Below, in pieces: positions 8,658-17,542 of a DNA stretch of 64,000 nt. The notes below the pieces were generated by a model. The model was given only the letters and a program-made list of their open reading frames with translations. It was not told where the DNA came from and did no database searches. Source of the DNA: Sphingomonas sp. Leaf34 (GTDB taxonomy: Bacteria; Pseudomonadota; Alphaproteobacteria; Sphingomonadales; Sphingomonadaceae); contig NZ_LMLC01000005.1 of NCBI RefSeq assembly GCF_001421805.1, forward strand, positions 62,001 to 126,000, given 5' to 3'. The position numbers and the translations under genes are program-made. The number at the start of each line of letters is the position of its first letter. Positions within the stretch are counted from its first letter, which is position 1.

Positions 8658-9452
8658 CTAGAAGCGGCGCGATATGCCGGCATAGAGCCGGGCATCGGGG
8701 GTATCGGCGGTCAGCCCGGCAGCGCCGAATATGTCAAACTGCAGATCGTCGTTCGCCATCCATGCCAGCGACAGCGCCGCCACCGCCTGCGTCGCATGCC
8801 GATCGGGGTCGTCGTCACGCAACGCCTGCACCTCGCCGGTCAGCGTGAACGCCTTGGCGACCTTCACGGACAGGCCAGCGGTCGAGCTATAGGCGAGATG
8901 GCGGCCATTGCCGCCCTCGTCGACCGCCGCATCGATCTCCGGCGTCAGGTCAAGCGATACGGCATCCGACAATTCGTACGTCACGGGGACGAGAAACCCC
9001 GCCCCCCAGTCACCCGCACCGATCGCAGATCGCCCGACCGGCAGCGTCACGAACGGCAGGACCGAGACCGACAGGTCGGATCCGTCGGGGTGGAGCAGGT
9101 TCGCCTTCATGCCCAGCGATACGTCGCCGATCCCGTCGACCGTCTCAACCCCGCTCGGATCGCGCATCCGGTCATGCCCGAACGGCGTAAAGCCGATCCG
9201 CGCCTCGATCGTGTCGCTGAGACCGACCCGGACCAGCGTGTCGCCGAACAGGATATTGTCCTCACGCGATCCGGGCTGGTCGTCGCGCGTCCAGTCGGCC
9301 AGCGACGTCTCGACCGAGATGCGACCCGGTGCGATCGTGCAGGCCGGCGTATCTATGCCCGGCCGGTCGGGACAATAGTCCCGCTCCTGTGCCGCCGCGG
9401 CACCGGCGAAACCCAGTGTGGCGAGCGCGACGCCGAGCAGCGCTCGGCTCAT
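8658..9452 (-). CDS. Outer-membrane MetA-pathway-type transporter protein
   Basis: 264 residues with a cleavable signal peptide (MSRALLGVALATLGFAGAAAA) and alternating beta-strand pattern ending in the terminal Phe (YAGISRRF) expected for insertion by Bam. The motifs resemble the phenol MetA degradation/transporter family (PF13557): WTRDD, RIGFTPF, GIGDVSLGMKANLL, LPFVTLPVGR. Members are predicted outer-membrane channels for hydrophobic solutes, mostly untested. Its start overlaps the xth stop (ATGA), so it is downstream in the erpA-xth transcript. Confidence 0.75.
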   Translation of the reverse strand: MSRALLGVALATLGFAGAAAAQERDYCPDRPGIDTPACTIAPGRISVETSLADWTRDDQPGSREDNILFGDTLVRVGLSDTIEARIGFTPFGHDRMRDPSGVETVDGIGDVSLGMKANLLHPDGSDLSVSVLPFVTLPVGRSAIGAGDWGAGFLVPVTYELSDAVSLDLTPEIDAAVDEGGNGRHLAYSSTAGLSVKVAKAFTLTGEVQALRDDDPDRHATQAVAALSLAWMANDDLQFDIFGAAGLTADTPDARLYAGISRRF

Positions 9453-10219
9453 CGCAACCGGACCCAGGTCGGCGCATGGTCGCTCGCCTTTTCACGGCCG
9501 CGATACGCCTTGTCGACGCCGGCATCGATCATCCGGTCGGCAGCCTGCGGGCTGAGCAGCAGATGGTCGATCCGGAAGCCTGCGTCGCGCTGCCATGCGC
9601 CGGCCTGATAATCCCAGAACGTCCACACGCCACCCTTTGGAAATTGCGTGCGCAGCGCGTCGGTCCAACCCTGCGCGACGAGCGCACGGTAATGCTCGCG
9701 GCTTTCGGGCTGCATCAACGCGTCGTTCTGCATCGCGCGCACCGAGTAGGTGTCGTCGTCGTTGGCGATGACATTGTAATCGCCCGCGAGGATGACCGGT
9801 TTTTCCTCCGCGAGCAGCACGCGGGCACGGTCGGCGAGGCGATCCATCCAGCGTAGTTTATAGTCGAACTTCGGACCGGGCTGCGGGTTGCCGTTGGGGA
9901 GATAGAGCGCGGCGACGATCAGGCCGTCAATCTCCGCTTCGATATATCGGCTGTGCTCGTCTTCGGGTTCGCCGTCGAGACCACGCTGGCGCACCTTGGG
10001 CGTTCCGCTCTTGGCGAGGATCGCCACGCCGTTCCACGCCTTCTGGCCATGCCAGATCGCGCCGTACCCCGCCGCCTCAATATCGGCGATCGGGAACGTA
10101 TCGTCGCTCGATTTCAGCTCCTGGAGGCAGACGATGTCGGGCTGCGCCTCGACGAGATACTCGATCAGCCGCGCCAACCTCGCCTTGATGCCGTTGACGT
10201 TGTACGTGACGATTTTCAT
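9449..10219 (-). CDS. xth: Exodeoxyribonuclease III
   Basis: AP endonuclease/3'-5' exonuclease of base-excision repair, 256 residues. The start MKIVTYNVNGIKARL matches the family exactly, so the 36 residues upstream in the same frame are rejected. Catalytic signatures are LQELKSSD (metal-binding Glu), GDYNV (Asp and Asn), and FWDYQ...RIDHLLLS with SDHAPTWVRL at the C-terminus (His of the Asp-His pair). It lies just after erpA and overlaps the following outer-membrane gene by four bases. Confidence 0.95.
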   Translation of the reverse strand: MKIVTYNVNGIKARLARLIEYLVEAQPDIVCLQELKSSDDTFPIADIEAAGYGAIWHGQKAWNGVAILAKSGTPKVRQRGLDGEPEDEHSRYIEAEIDGLIVAALYLPNGNPQPGPKFDYKLRWMDRLADRARVLLAEEKPVILAGDYNVIANDDDTYSVRAMQNDALMQPESREHYRALVAQGWTDALRTQFPKGGVWTFWDYQAGAWQRDAGFRIDHLLLSPQAADRMIDAGVDKAYRGREKASDHAPTWVRLR

Positions 10220-10226
10220 GAGGCGA

Positions 10227-10565
10227 TCAGACCGAGAAACTGGAGCCGCAACCGCAACCCGACGCGGCATTCGGGTTCTCGACCTTGAACGCGGCCCCGG
10301 CCAGCGACTCGACGTAATCCACCGCACATCCGCGGACGAGGTCGATGCTGACGCTGTCGACGACGAGCTTCACGCCGTCATGTTCCGCGATCACGTCGTC
10401 GTCCTCGACAGAATCGGCAAAACCGAACTTGTACTGGAACCCCGAACAGCCCCCACCGTCGACGGACAGCCGGAGGATCGCCGGCTTCCCCTGCTTGACG
10501 GCGATCGCGGCGACGCGCGCCGCGGCGGAGGGGGTGAGGATGATGTCGGGAGCCAGCGTTGCCAT
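10227..10565 (-). CDS. erpA: Iron-sulfur cluster insertion protein ErpA
   Basis: A-type Fe-S carrier, 112 residues. It has the three conserved cysteines: C40 in GGGCSGFQYKF and C104/C106 in GCGCGSSF near the C-terminus. The internal VDSVSIDLVRGCAVDYVE is typical. It receives 2Fe-2S or 4Fe-4S clusters and passes them to apo-enzymes, which would include LipA, QueE and Rieske-type clients encoded elsewhere. It is first in a short minus-strand run with xth (7-base gap). Confidence 0.93.
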   Translation of the reverse strand: MATLAPDIILTPSAAARVAAIAVKQGKPAILRLSVDGGGCSGFQYKFGFADSVEDDDVIAEHDGVKLVVDSVSIDLVRGCAVDYVESLAGAAFKVENPNAASGCGCGSSFSV

Positions 10566-10758
10566 GGGCTGGAGATAGGAGGTTGCGCTATCCGCGGCAA
10601 CCTTGGGCTTGCCCGTGGGGCGGAGGGCTGGCTCGTCGGCGCGACCGCGGGGCCGCCATTGTCTTCTATCGATGGTCCGTCCCCGTGGAGGGAGATCCCA
10701 GCTTTCGCTGGAATGACGGGTCGGGCTTGGGGTTATTGGGGGAGGGCTCGTGCCCCCA

Positions 10759-11547
10759 TTAGTCCTGCGCGGCGGGGCCGCCGGTCGAGACCGGGATCGC
10801 GTTGACCGAGCGATCCTGTGCCGCGAGCAGGTAATCGGCGGTCGTCAGGAATGGGATGGGGTTCACCGCATGCCCGTCGATACGCACCTCATAGTGAAGA
10901 TGCGACCCGGTCGAGCGGCCGGTCGAGCCCATCAGCGCGATCAACTGGCCACGGGTGACGCGGACATTGTCACCGACAAGGATCTTCGAGAGATGGCCGT
11001 AGCGCGTCGCGATACCCTTGCCGTGGCTGATCTCGACCATGTTGCCGTAGCCGCCCTGACGACCCGCATGCGCGATGATACCGTCTGCCGTCGCATAGAT
11101 CGGCGTGCCGATCGGGCCGGGAATGTCGACGCCGGCATGCATCGCCGCGGTGCCGCGGAACGGATCCGAGCGAATGCCGAAATTACTGGTGAACGAGAGC
11201 GAGTGAACCGGCTGCACCGACGGGATCGCGATCACGCCCTGCTGCGTAGCGTCGAGCTTCTTCCAGGTCTGGAACAAGGTGCGGAACTGCGCGTCGGCGC
11301 GCAGATCGGCGCTCGCCTCTACGGTGTTGGCGGCGATCATCGGGCCGCCCGTGCCGGTCTCGACCGAGCGGTACGCGACCTTTTCCGCGGTGGCGTGCGG
11401 CGCGACCTGCGCCTCGGCCGCGGCGCCAAAAGCGGCCAGACCCATCACCGTCGCGGCCATTGCCAACCGGCGACCCGTAAACGCCTTATACACCACGATC
11501 ACGCCCTTGAGACGGGTCACGATCGCTGCACCGGTAAAATCGACCAT
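10759..11547 (-). CDS. M23 family metallopeptidase (LytM type)
   Basis: Secreted or membrane-anchored peptidoglycan endopeptidase/activator, 262 residues. A membrane-spanning segment (about residues 25-48, KAFTGRRLAMAATVMGLAAFGAAAEA) precedes a linker and the C-terminal M23 domain. Zinc ligands are visible in HAGVD (motif HxxxD) and HLHYEV (HxH). The domain contains GYGNMVEISHGKG and RYGHLSKI. I start at ATG 11547 (MVDFTGAAIV) rather than the longer frame at 11634. Likely acts at the cell wall on DD-crosslinks or as an amidase activator. Confidence 0.88.
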   Translation of the reverse strand: MVDFTGAAIVTRLKGVIVVYKAFTGRRLAMAATVMGLAAFGAAAEAQVAPHATAEKVAYRSVETGTGGPMIAANTVEASADLRADAQFRTLFQTWKKLDATQQGVIAIPSVQPVHSLSFTSNFGIRSDPFRGTAAMHAGVDIPGPIGTPIYATADGIIAHAGRQGGYGNMVEISHGKGIATRYGHLSKILVGDNVRVTRGQLIALMGSTGRSTGSHLHYEVRIDGHAVNPIPFLTTADYLLAAQDRSVNAIPVSTGGPAAQD

Positions 11548-11817
11548 TGGTCCCCGACAAAAAAATACAGGGCCGTTCGCCCTTGCAGCGGACGGCTCCG
11601 AAACTCTGTCCTGACTCGCAGCCCCTCCGCGCACCAGACATTGTGGGTTAGGCCGGATCCCACTGCCCCGAGCAATAGCATTATGCCGTCCGCGCGGCGG
11701 AGCGGCAGGTTGTTGCGGCGAGTTGAAGCGAATTGATACGATTGCCGTGGAACAGGATGAGACCTCGGATCTTCGGCGCGAAATGTCGGCGAATCTCCAC
11801 GTGTTACTACCTAGTCT

Positions 11818-12270
11818 TCATAGGGCCTTTACGGCTGCCAAAACCGCCTCCGCATGGCCGGGCACGCGGACCTTGCGCCACGCCTTTGCCAGCGTCCCGT
11901 CGGCGCCGAACAGGAAAGTCGCGCGCTCGATGCCCATATATTTGCGGCCGTACATCGCCTTCTCGACCCAGACGCCAAACGCATCACAGGCGACGCCCTC
12001 GCCATCGCTCGCGAGACGAACTGCAAGCGCGTGCTTGGCAATGAATTTCGCATGCGAGGCAGGCGTGTCCTTCGAGATGCCGACGACCGTCACACCGGCC
12101 GACTCGAACGCTTCGGCGAGCGCGGAAAAGTCCTTTGCCTCGGCGGTGCAGCCCGCGGTGTCGTCCTTCGGATAGAAATACACCACGAGCGGTGCGCCCA
12201 GGTTCGCCAGCGACACGTCCGCGGCGTCGATCGTGACCGTCACGTCGGGAATCTTAGCGCCTTCATCCAT
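11818..12270 (-). CDS. bcp: Thioredoxin-dependent peroxiredoxin, BCP/PrxQ type
   Basis: 150 residues. The peroxidatic Cys41 is in DDTAGCTAEA. The position five residues on, where two-Cys BCPs such as that of E. coli carry the resolving Cys, is Lys46. The only other cysteine is C95 in EGVACDAFGVW, so this is either a 1-Cys enzyme or uses an unusual partner. It reduces hydrogen and organic peroxides using thioredoxin or glutathione. Its ATG overlaps the end of glnE by eight bases, so it is probably co-transcribed behind glnE. Confidence 0.92.
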   Translation of the reverse strand: MDEGAKIPDVTVTIDAADVSLANLGAPLVVYFYPKDDTAGCTAEAKDFSALAEAFESAGVTVVGISKDTPASHAKFIAKHALAVRLASDGEGVACDAFGVWVEKAMYGRKYMGIERATFLFGADGTLAKAWRKVRVPGHAEAVLAAVKAL

Positions 12271-14947
12271 CCTGCTCTCCCGTCAATTCAGCCCAGAACC
12301 GGCTTACCTCCTGCCGTGTCGATTCGAGGGTGGCAACCACGGCGGGCCAATCGGCAACCCCGATCGCACGCGCGATCAGGTCCTCGGTCGCATGGCCCGG
12401 CGGACTGGCATCGGGCGCGACGAGCCGGAGCGTGACGAGCAACCGGGTCAGCACGTCATGCGCGCCGCGTAGGGACGCCGGGACGAGCCCTCGCTGGATC
12501 AGCGTATCGATTGCCTTGCCGAGGTCGGCATCGAAGCCGGTACGATGGACCAGCTGGACGACGTGCACCGCGAACTCGAGGTCGACGAGCCCACCGGGGA
12601 GCAGCTTGGCGTCTAACGGCCCCTTGGGTGGCTTGTGCGCCGCCATATCCGCCCGCATCGACCCGGCATCGGCCACCACGTCCCGCGTCGGGCGGTCGCC
12701 CTCGAGCACCGCACGCACGGTATCCGCGACCGCGGTACGCGCGGCCATCGAGCCGAATACCGCGCGCGCGCGAGTCAGCGCCATATGCTCCCACGTCCAC
12801 GCATCTTCGCGCTGATAGCGGGCGAAGCTGTCGAGCGTGACGACCAGCGGCCCCTGCCCGCCCGATGGCCGCAGCCGCGTGTCGATCTGGTATAGCGGCC
12901 CGGCGGCGGTCGCGACCGACAGCGCCGCGGTCACGCGCTGCGCCAGGCGGTTGTAATACAGCGTCGCACCCAACGGCTTTGCGCCATCGGACTCTGCGGT
13001 GAAGTCGCCCGTGAACAGATAGATCAGGTCGAGGTCGGATGCGTGCGTGAGCATCGCCCCGCCCATCCGGCCGAGCGCCAGAATGACGAGTTCGCTGCCC
13101 GGCACCGCCCCATGCGCCTTGGCGAACTCGTCGATCGTCGCGCGCGCGAGCACCGCGATCGCCGCCTCCGCAACGCGGGCATAGCCGGCAGCGACGTCAA
13201 GCGGATCCGACGCTCCCGCAACGATCTGCGCCCCTAGCGCGAACCGTCGTTCACCAACCACCCGCCGGACATGATCGAGCCGCGCCTGATAATCGCCGCC
13301 GGCATCGCCCGCGCGCATCGACGCCTCGAGTGCCGCGATGTCGTCGACCGGCTCAAGCGCGGTGGCATCGATCAGCCCGTCGAGCAGGTCCGGCCGCCGC
13401 CCGAGATCGTCGGCGAGCGTCGGCGCGTGACTGAGGATCGCCGCGAGCAACGTCGCCAGCCCCGGCCGCGCCTCAAGCAGGCGAAAGATGTTGATCGCGC
13501 TCGGCAGGCGTTCGAGCAGCGCATCAAGCCTCAGCAACGCGGCCTGCGGCACCGGCGCGGTGGCAAATGCGGTAACGAGAGTCGGGAGCACCGCCTCCAG
13601 CGCCTCGCGCGCGGCAGGACTGCGCAGTGCAGGGTAGGCGCCCCCCCGCCATGCTTCGATCCGGCGACGCGCAGGCTCGGGCGCGACGAACCCGGCGGCG
13701 GCCAGGTCGGTCTCCAGCGTCACCGCGTCATGCGAGAACGCAGGCCGCTCCGTGTCGTCGAGCGCGTCGTAGATGCGCCCGGTCGCCGCGACGTGCGGTG
13801 ACAGAAGCGCCAGCAACGCGCCTGCATCATCCAGCCCGTGCAGCTTCGCAACACGGTCGAGCGCGTCGCCGGTCGGTAGCGCGTGCGTCTGGCGATCGTC
13901 GATCATCTGCACGCGGTGCTCGATCGTCCGGAGCAGCGTATAACCGTCGATCAGCGCCTGCGCTTCGGAGGTACCGATCCAACCCGCCCCGGCCAGCCGG
14001 GCGAGCGCGTCGCGGGTCGCCGGCGCGCGCAAGGTGGCATCACGGCCGCCGTGGATCAATTGGTGGATCTGCGCGAAGAACTCCGCCTCGCGAATGCCGC
14101 CGCGCCCGCGCTTGAGGTCATAGCCCGGGCCGAACGCCTGCCCCTGTGAATGATGGTCGCGGATACGCGCCGAGATACCGCGGATCTCGCCGATTGCACC
14201 GAAATCGAGCGCGCGCCGCCAGACGAACGGGCGGATTGTGTCGAGAAACCGCTGGCCCAGCGCAATGTCGCCCGCCGCTGCGCGCGCGCGGATGAACGCG
14301 GCCCGCTCCCACGGCAGCGCCTGTGCCTCGTAATAGCCGATCGCCGCCTCCACCGGCAGGACGATCGGTGTGATCTCGGGCGACGGCCGCAACCGCAAGT
14401 CGACGCGCAGGACATAGCCATCGCCATCGCGGGCCTGGAGCAGTTCGACCACGCGCTTGCCGATCCTGACCGCGGCCTGTTCGGGCTCCTCGCGCGGTTT
14501 TCGCGGCAGCGTCACCGGATCGAACAAGAGGATCGGATCGATATCGGATGAATAATTGAGTTCGCCGCTCCCCTGCTTCCCAAGCGCTATCGCGGTGAAG
14601 CCAAGCGGCTCGGCCCCCGGCGTCCGCTCCTCGATGGCAGCGCGGATCGCGGTATCGAGCGCCTGATCGGCAAACCGCGTCAACGCGCCCGTCACCGCGG
14701 TGAGATCGAGAACCCCCGCGAGATCGCCGATCGCAACGTTGAGCGCCATCGCGCGTCGCGTAAGCCGCAGCCGCTTGGCAACGGGCATGTCCAGCGCGGC
14801 GCTCGACAGGTCCAGATCGAGATGACCTTGGGCGAGGGATTGCGCGATCGCCGGCTCGCGGTCGAGGATCATCGACAGAAATGGCGACCACCGGCGAGCG
14901 CGATCGATCGCGTTATTTAACTTATGTTCAGTGTTCACTCTGGTCAT
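12263..14947 (-). CDS. glnE: Bifunctional glutamine synthetase adenylyltransferase/deadenylase
   Basis: 894-residue GlnE, which adenylylates and de-adenylylates glutamine synthetase in response to PII and glutamine. Two nucleotidyltransferase domains are visible: an N-terminal one with ALGKQGSGELNYSSDIDPIL (about residues 160-185) and a C-terminal one with LGRMGGAMLTHASDLDLIYL (about 630-650), each followed by its helical GlnD_UR_UTase-like region (GYDLKRGRGGIREAEFFAQ; LLPGGLVDLEFAVH). I start at ATG 14947 (MTRVNTEHKL); the 49 residues upstream are cysteine-rich and unlike the family. bcp follows with an overlap. Confidence 0.94.
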   Translation of the reverse strand: MTRVNTEHKLNNAIDRARRWSPFLSMILDREPAIAQSLAQGHLDLDLSSAALDMPVAKRLRLTRRAMALNVAIGDLAGVLDLTAVTGALTRFADQALDTAIRAAIEERTPGAEPLGFTAIALGKQGSGELNYSSDIDPILLFDPVTLPRKPREEPEQAAVRIGKRVVELLQARDGDGYVLRVDLRLRPSPEITPIVLPVEAAIGYYEAQALPWERAAFIRARAAAGDIALGQRFLDTIRPFVWRRALDFGAIGEIRGISARIRDHHSQGQAFGPGYDLKRGRGGIREAEFFAQIHQLIHGGRDATLRAPATRDALARLAGAGWIGTSEAQALIDGYTLLRTIEHRVQMIDDRQTHALPTGDALDRVAKLHGLDDAGALLALLSPHVAATGRIYDALDDTERPAFSHDAVTLETDLAAAGFVAPEPARRRIEAWRGGAYPALRSPAAREALEAVLPTLVTAFATAPVPQAALLRLDALLERLPSAINIFRLLEARPGLATLLAAILSHAPTLADDLGRRPDLLDGLIDATALEPVDDIAALEASMRAGDAGGDYQARLDHVRRVVGERRFALGAQIVAGASDPLDVAAGYARVAEAAIAVLARATIDEFAKAHGAVPGSELVILALGRMGGAMLTHASDLDLIYLFTGDFTAESDGAKPLGATLYYNRLAQRVTAALSVATAAGPLYQIDTRLRPSGGQGPLVVTLDSFARYQREDAWTWEHMALTRARAVFGSMAARTAVADTVRAVLEGDRPTRDVVADAGSMRADMAAHKPPKGPLDAKLLPGGLVDLEFAVHVVQLVHRTGFDADLGKAIDTLIQRGLVPASLRGAHDVLTRLLVTLRLVAPDASPPGHATEDLIARAIGVADWPAVVATLESTRQEVSRFWAELTGEQDG

Positions 14948-15023
14948 CCCGCAATACTCGATAATAAAAGTATCGCTTGACAAACGACAGCAACGAACTG
15001 CGCCGTCGCACGTTGTGCGCGGT

Positions 15024-15206
15024 ATGATGTATTCTTCTCTCACGATCAAACGCGAAACGGATGGCCAACAGGTCGTACGGCGGCCGCGCGTCACCGACGC
15101 GGTCGGTCATGCGTTGCGCAATGCCTTTAGCGAACAGAATGGCGTGCCCGACGACATGGCCCAACTACTGAGCCGACTCGATGGCACGGGCCGGAGTATT
15201 CATTGA
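15024..15206 (+). CDS. NepR-like anti-sigma factor paralogue
   Basis: 60-residue protein starting at one of two adjacent ATGs (15024 or 15027). Its C-terminal half, VGHALRNAFSEQ then VPDDMAQLLSRLD, follows the NepR core pattern (G..LR..(Y/F)....(I/V)PDD...LL..LD) seen in the canonical NepR encoded at 17543, with a two-residue gap. NepR proteins sequester EcfG sigma and are titrated by phospho-PhyR. It sits 184 bases from the 3' end of ecfG and shares no transcript with it. The stretch around it (about 14885-15390) is AT-richer than its surroundings. No strong Shine-Dalgarno is visible and no EcfG-type promoter precedes it. The NepR call is from motif alignment by eye. Confidence 0.65.
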   Translation: MMYSSLTIKRETDGQQVVRRPRVTDAVGHALRNAFSEQNGVPDDMAQLLSRLDGTGRSIH

Positions 15207-15389
15207 TCAAGACGCCGTCAGGATGGTGACGAGCTAACACATGAGAAATGGCCCCAGTTGGCCAAACAATACGTAACGCCTATTATACTCCAACCATCTT
15301 TTGGCAAATTTGATCGAAACGCGCCGACATTTTCCAAGATACGTCAATCTATATGCCAGACCAGCCAAATTTCTAGCGACCTGCGCGAG

Positions 15390-16043
15390 TCATCGCCCGC
15401 GGCTCAGATGCTCGACATCCCCCATGATTGAGTCGAGCGCGGTCTTGCTGGTATCGGTCTCGTGGTCGCGGCGTGACGGTAGCGACCCGTCGGTCAGGAT
15501 CGTCTCGAGCGCGACGCGACCACGCGCGACCCGGCTCTTGATCGTACCGACCGCGACGTTACAAATCTCAGCCGCCTCTTCATAGGCGAAGCCGCCGGCA
15601 CCGACCAGGATCAGCGCCTCACGCTGGGGCTGCGGGAGATGCATTAGCGCACGTTGCATATCGCCGAGCTCGACGTGCCGATCCTGGCTTGCCGGCGCGG
15701 CAAGGATGCGATCGGCGACCAAATCGTCCCACTCGCCCTTGAAGCGGGCGCGGCGCATCTGCGACAGATACAGGTTGCGCAGGATGATGAAGGTCCACGC
15801 CCGCATATTGGTACCCGCCTGGAAACGCAGCCGCGCCGCCCACGCCTTGAGCAGCGTTTCCTGAACCAGATCATCGGCAAGATCGCGGCTACCCGACAGC
15901 GAACGTCCAAACGCGCGAAGATGCGGGATCACTTGCGCGAGCTGAACCTTGAACTCCGCATCGGACAGCGAGACATGCTCCACCGGCGCGACGACTTCGT
16001 CGATGTCACCGTCGTCATCGGCGTGTGGAGCAGGCTGAATCAT
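15390..16043 (-). CDS. ecfG: General stress response sigma factor EcfG
   Basis: ECF sigma factor of 217 residues that directs RNA polymerase to GGAAC-N16/17-CGTT promoters. Region 2 is at about residues 35-105 (LSGSRDLADDLVQETLLKAWAA; MRAWTFIILRNLYLSQMRR) and region 4 at about 130-190 (LPQPQREALILVGAGGFAYEEAAEI and VGTIKSRVARGR). I start at ATG 16043 because TAGGA stands six bases before it; an ATG at 16073 has no ribosome binding site. Unlike the arrangement in many relatives, it is not in an operon with nepR: it follows phyR and a micropeptide gene on the minus strand. I see no GGAAC-type promoter directly before it. Confidence 0.92.
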   Translation of the reverse strand: MIQPAPHADDDGDIDEVVAPVEHVSLSDAEFKVQLAQVIPHLRAFGRSLSGSRDLADDLVQETLLKAWAARLRFQAGTNMRAWTFIILRNLYLSQMRRARFKGEWDDLVADRILAAPASQDRHVELGDMQRALMHLPQPQREALILVGAGGFAYEEAAEICNVAVGTIKSRVARGRVALETILTDGSLPSRRDHETDTSKTALDSIMGDVEHLSRGR

Positions 16044-16170
16044 GGAAATCCTATCAATTCCGATAGTCGTCATACTTTGCGGGCGTCGTCGCCGACCCGC
16101 GGGATATATCGCGTGACGACAGACATAGGCGCTCTAACCGCCAATGCCAGTCATCCGCGGTAAACCCAGG

Positions 16171-16308
16171 TCAGCGCAGGACGAGAAAACCAAAGATAAC
16201 GATTACGAGGACAAGCGAGATCGCCAGAATGTAGCGCGTAATGCCTGGTGTAGCGCCAGCGCGCGCGTCGTTCGTCTCGATGTGAATGCGTTCGTTCGGG
16301 TCAGCCAT
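16171..16308 (-). CDS. Single-TM micropeptide in the stress locus
   Basis: 45 residues: a polar N-terminus (MADPNERIHIETNDARAGA) and one strong transmembrane helix at about 26-44 (RYILAISLVLVIVIFGFLV) ending in Leu-Arg. It lies between phyR and ecfG on the same strand (gaps of 118 and 127 bases). No family is recognised. The start is ATG 16308; an in-frame extension to 16386 crosses a hairpin and is less likely. Position suggests expression with the stress regulators. Function unknown. Confidence 0.65.
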   Translation of the reverse strand: MADPNERIHIETNDARAGATPGITRYILAISLVLVIVIFGFLVLR

Positions 16309-16334
16309 AGCGAGTAAACCCTCGAAAACCGTTT

Positions 16335-16366
16335 TGGGTCCGCAACCATTTGTGGAAGCGGACCCA
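16335..16366. repeat. Perfect inverted repeat between phyR and the micropeptide gene
   Basis: TGGGTCCGC (16335-16343) and GCGGACCCA (16358-16366) are perfect 9-bp arms around 14 bases. Read on the minus strand the hairpin is followed by AAAACGG rather than a U-run, so it is not an ordinary terminator. It could be an RNA processing or stability element separating phyR from the downstream genes, or an operator. Confidence 0.6.
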
Positions 16367-16426
16367 GGATGCAGCGATACCGCCACACAATCAAGCGGTT
16401 GCCAGCGGTATTGAACGCCGCGGCCG

Positions 16427-17230
16427 TTAAATGGCGGGGACGGTCGCCTGATCGAAGAACAACGCCTGACTGATTGCGGCCTTCACGGTCGAGCGCTGGA
16501 ACGGCTTGGTGATCAGGAACGTCGGCTCAGGACGTTCACCGGTCAGCAAGCGCTCGGGGAAGGCGGTAATGAAGATCACCGGGACCTCGAACTCGGCCAG
16601 GATATCTTTGACGGCATCGATACCCGAACTGTCGTCGGCGAGCTGGATGTCGGCAAGAACGAGGCCGGGCCGCATTTCCATCGCCAGTGCCACTGCCTCG
16701 TCACGCGTGACGGCGACACCGGTGACGTCGTGGCCGAGATCGCGAACGATCGTCTCGATATCCATCGCGATGATCGGCTCGTCCTCGATGATGAGAACCT
16801 TGGCGCGCGTCTGGCTTTCGATTTCCGTCAACGCTTCGGCGACGAGGTCGTCGACCTCGCTCGTCTCGACCTCGATCAGATACGCGGCATCCTCGGGGGT
16901 GAAGCCTTCCATCGCGGTCAGCAGAAGCGCCTGACGTGACAGCGGCGTCATCCGCGAAAGCCGTGCGCGCGCGACAGCTTCATGGCCTTCCGCATCATTC
17001 GCGCCCTCGTCGGCGAGCTCGTCGAAATTCGCCGAGTTCCAGATACCCTGGAACATGCGGTAAAGTCCGAGACGGGGATCGACGTCACGCGGAAATTCCT
17101 CGGGCGCGGCAACGATCGCCTCGAGCGTGGCGCGCACGTATTTATCACCGTGCATCTGACTGCCGGTCAGGGCCCGGCCATAGCGCCGCAAAAAGGGAAG
17201 GTGCGGTGCAAGTTGCTGTCCAAGCGACAT
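16427..17230 (-). CDS. phyR: General stress response regulator PhyR
   Basis: 267 residues: an N-terminal sigma-like output domain (about 1-130) that mimics EcfG regions 2 and 4, joined to a C-terminal receiver domain (about 143-260). The receiver has the acidic pair in IIEDEPI, the phospho-acceptor Asp194 in LADIQLADD, the conserved Thr in IFITAFPE and Lys in LITKPFQ. When phosphorylated it binds NepR and frees EcfG (partner switch). It is divergent from nepR across a 312-base region. Confidence 0.95.
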   Translation of the reverse strand: MSLGQQLAPHLPFLRRYGRALTGSQMHGDKYVRATLEAIVAAPEEFPRDVDPRLGLYRMFQGIWNSANFDELADEGANDAEGHEAVARARLSRMTPLSRQALLLTAMEGFTPEDAAYLIEVETSEVDDLVAEALTEIESQTRAKVLIIEDEPIIAMDIETIVRDLGHDVTGVAVTRDEAVALAMEMRPGLVLADIQLADDSSGIDAVKDILAEFEVPVIFITAFPERLLTGERPEPTFLITKPFQRSTVKAAISQALFFDQATVPAI

Positions 17231-17398
17231 GGGTAACGAATACTCCCTGATCTACGCGGCCCTTCATGTGTCGGGTGGCTCGCGTCATTGCAATGGCGGC
17301 GGCCGAAAAACCACGCGCCCGAAAACCACTACCCCGCCCGATTCGCCTGTCAGCATGCAGGCCGACCGGCAACGAGGACGTGTTTTTCGCTCAGGCGT

Positions 17399-17424
17399 GG
17401 AACTAACGACAGCGTGTTTGGTTT
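17399..17424 (+). promoter_or_regulatory. EcfG-type promoter for nepR
   Basis: GGAAC at 17399-17403, a 17-base spacer, then GTTT at 17421-17424, about 120 bases before the nepR start. This fits the alphaproteobacterial GSR consensus GGAAC-N16/17-(C)GTT and implies autoregulation of the nepR-phyP operon. The 312-base phyR/nepR gap holds no other element I can name; I found no matching motif facing phyR. Confidence 0.75.
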
Positions 17425-17542
17425 CACGAACATCTTTGGCGACTCCGCCGCCCGCTTGATATCCGTCGAGCAGGCGGCGTGTATCGTCTCTATGTGACAT
17501 GATTTGCCAGATGGCTCGGTTCGCGTCGTGCAGGGGGAAGTT

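Noticed and set aside
14885-15390. Genomic island or prophage remnant in the AT-richer stretch
   Set aside because: It is only about 500 bases, carries no integrase, att site or phage gene, and is flanked by core genes.
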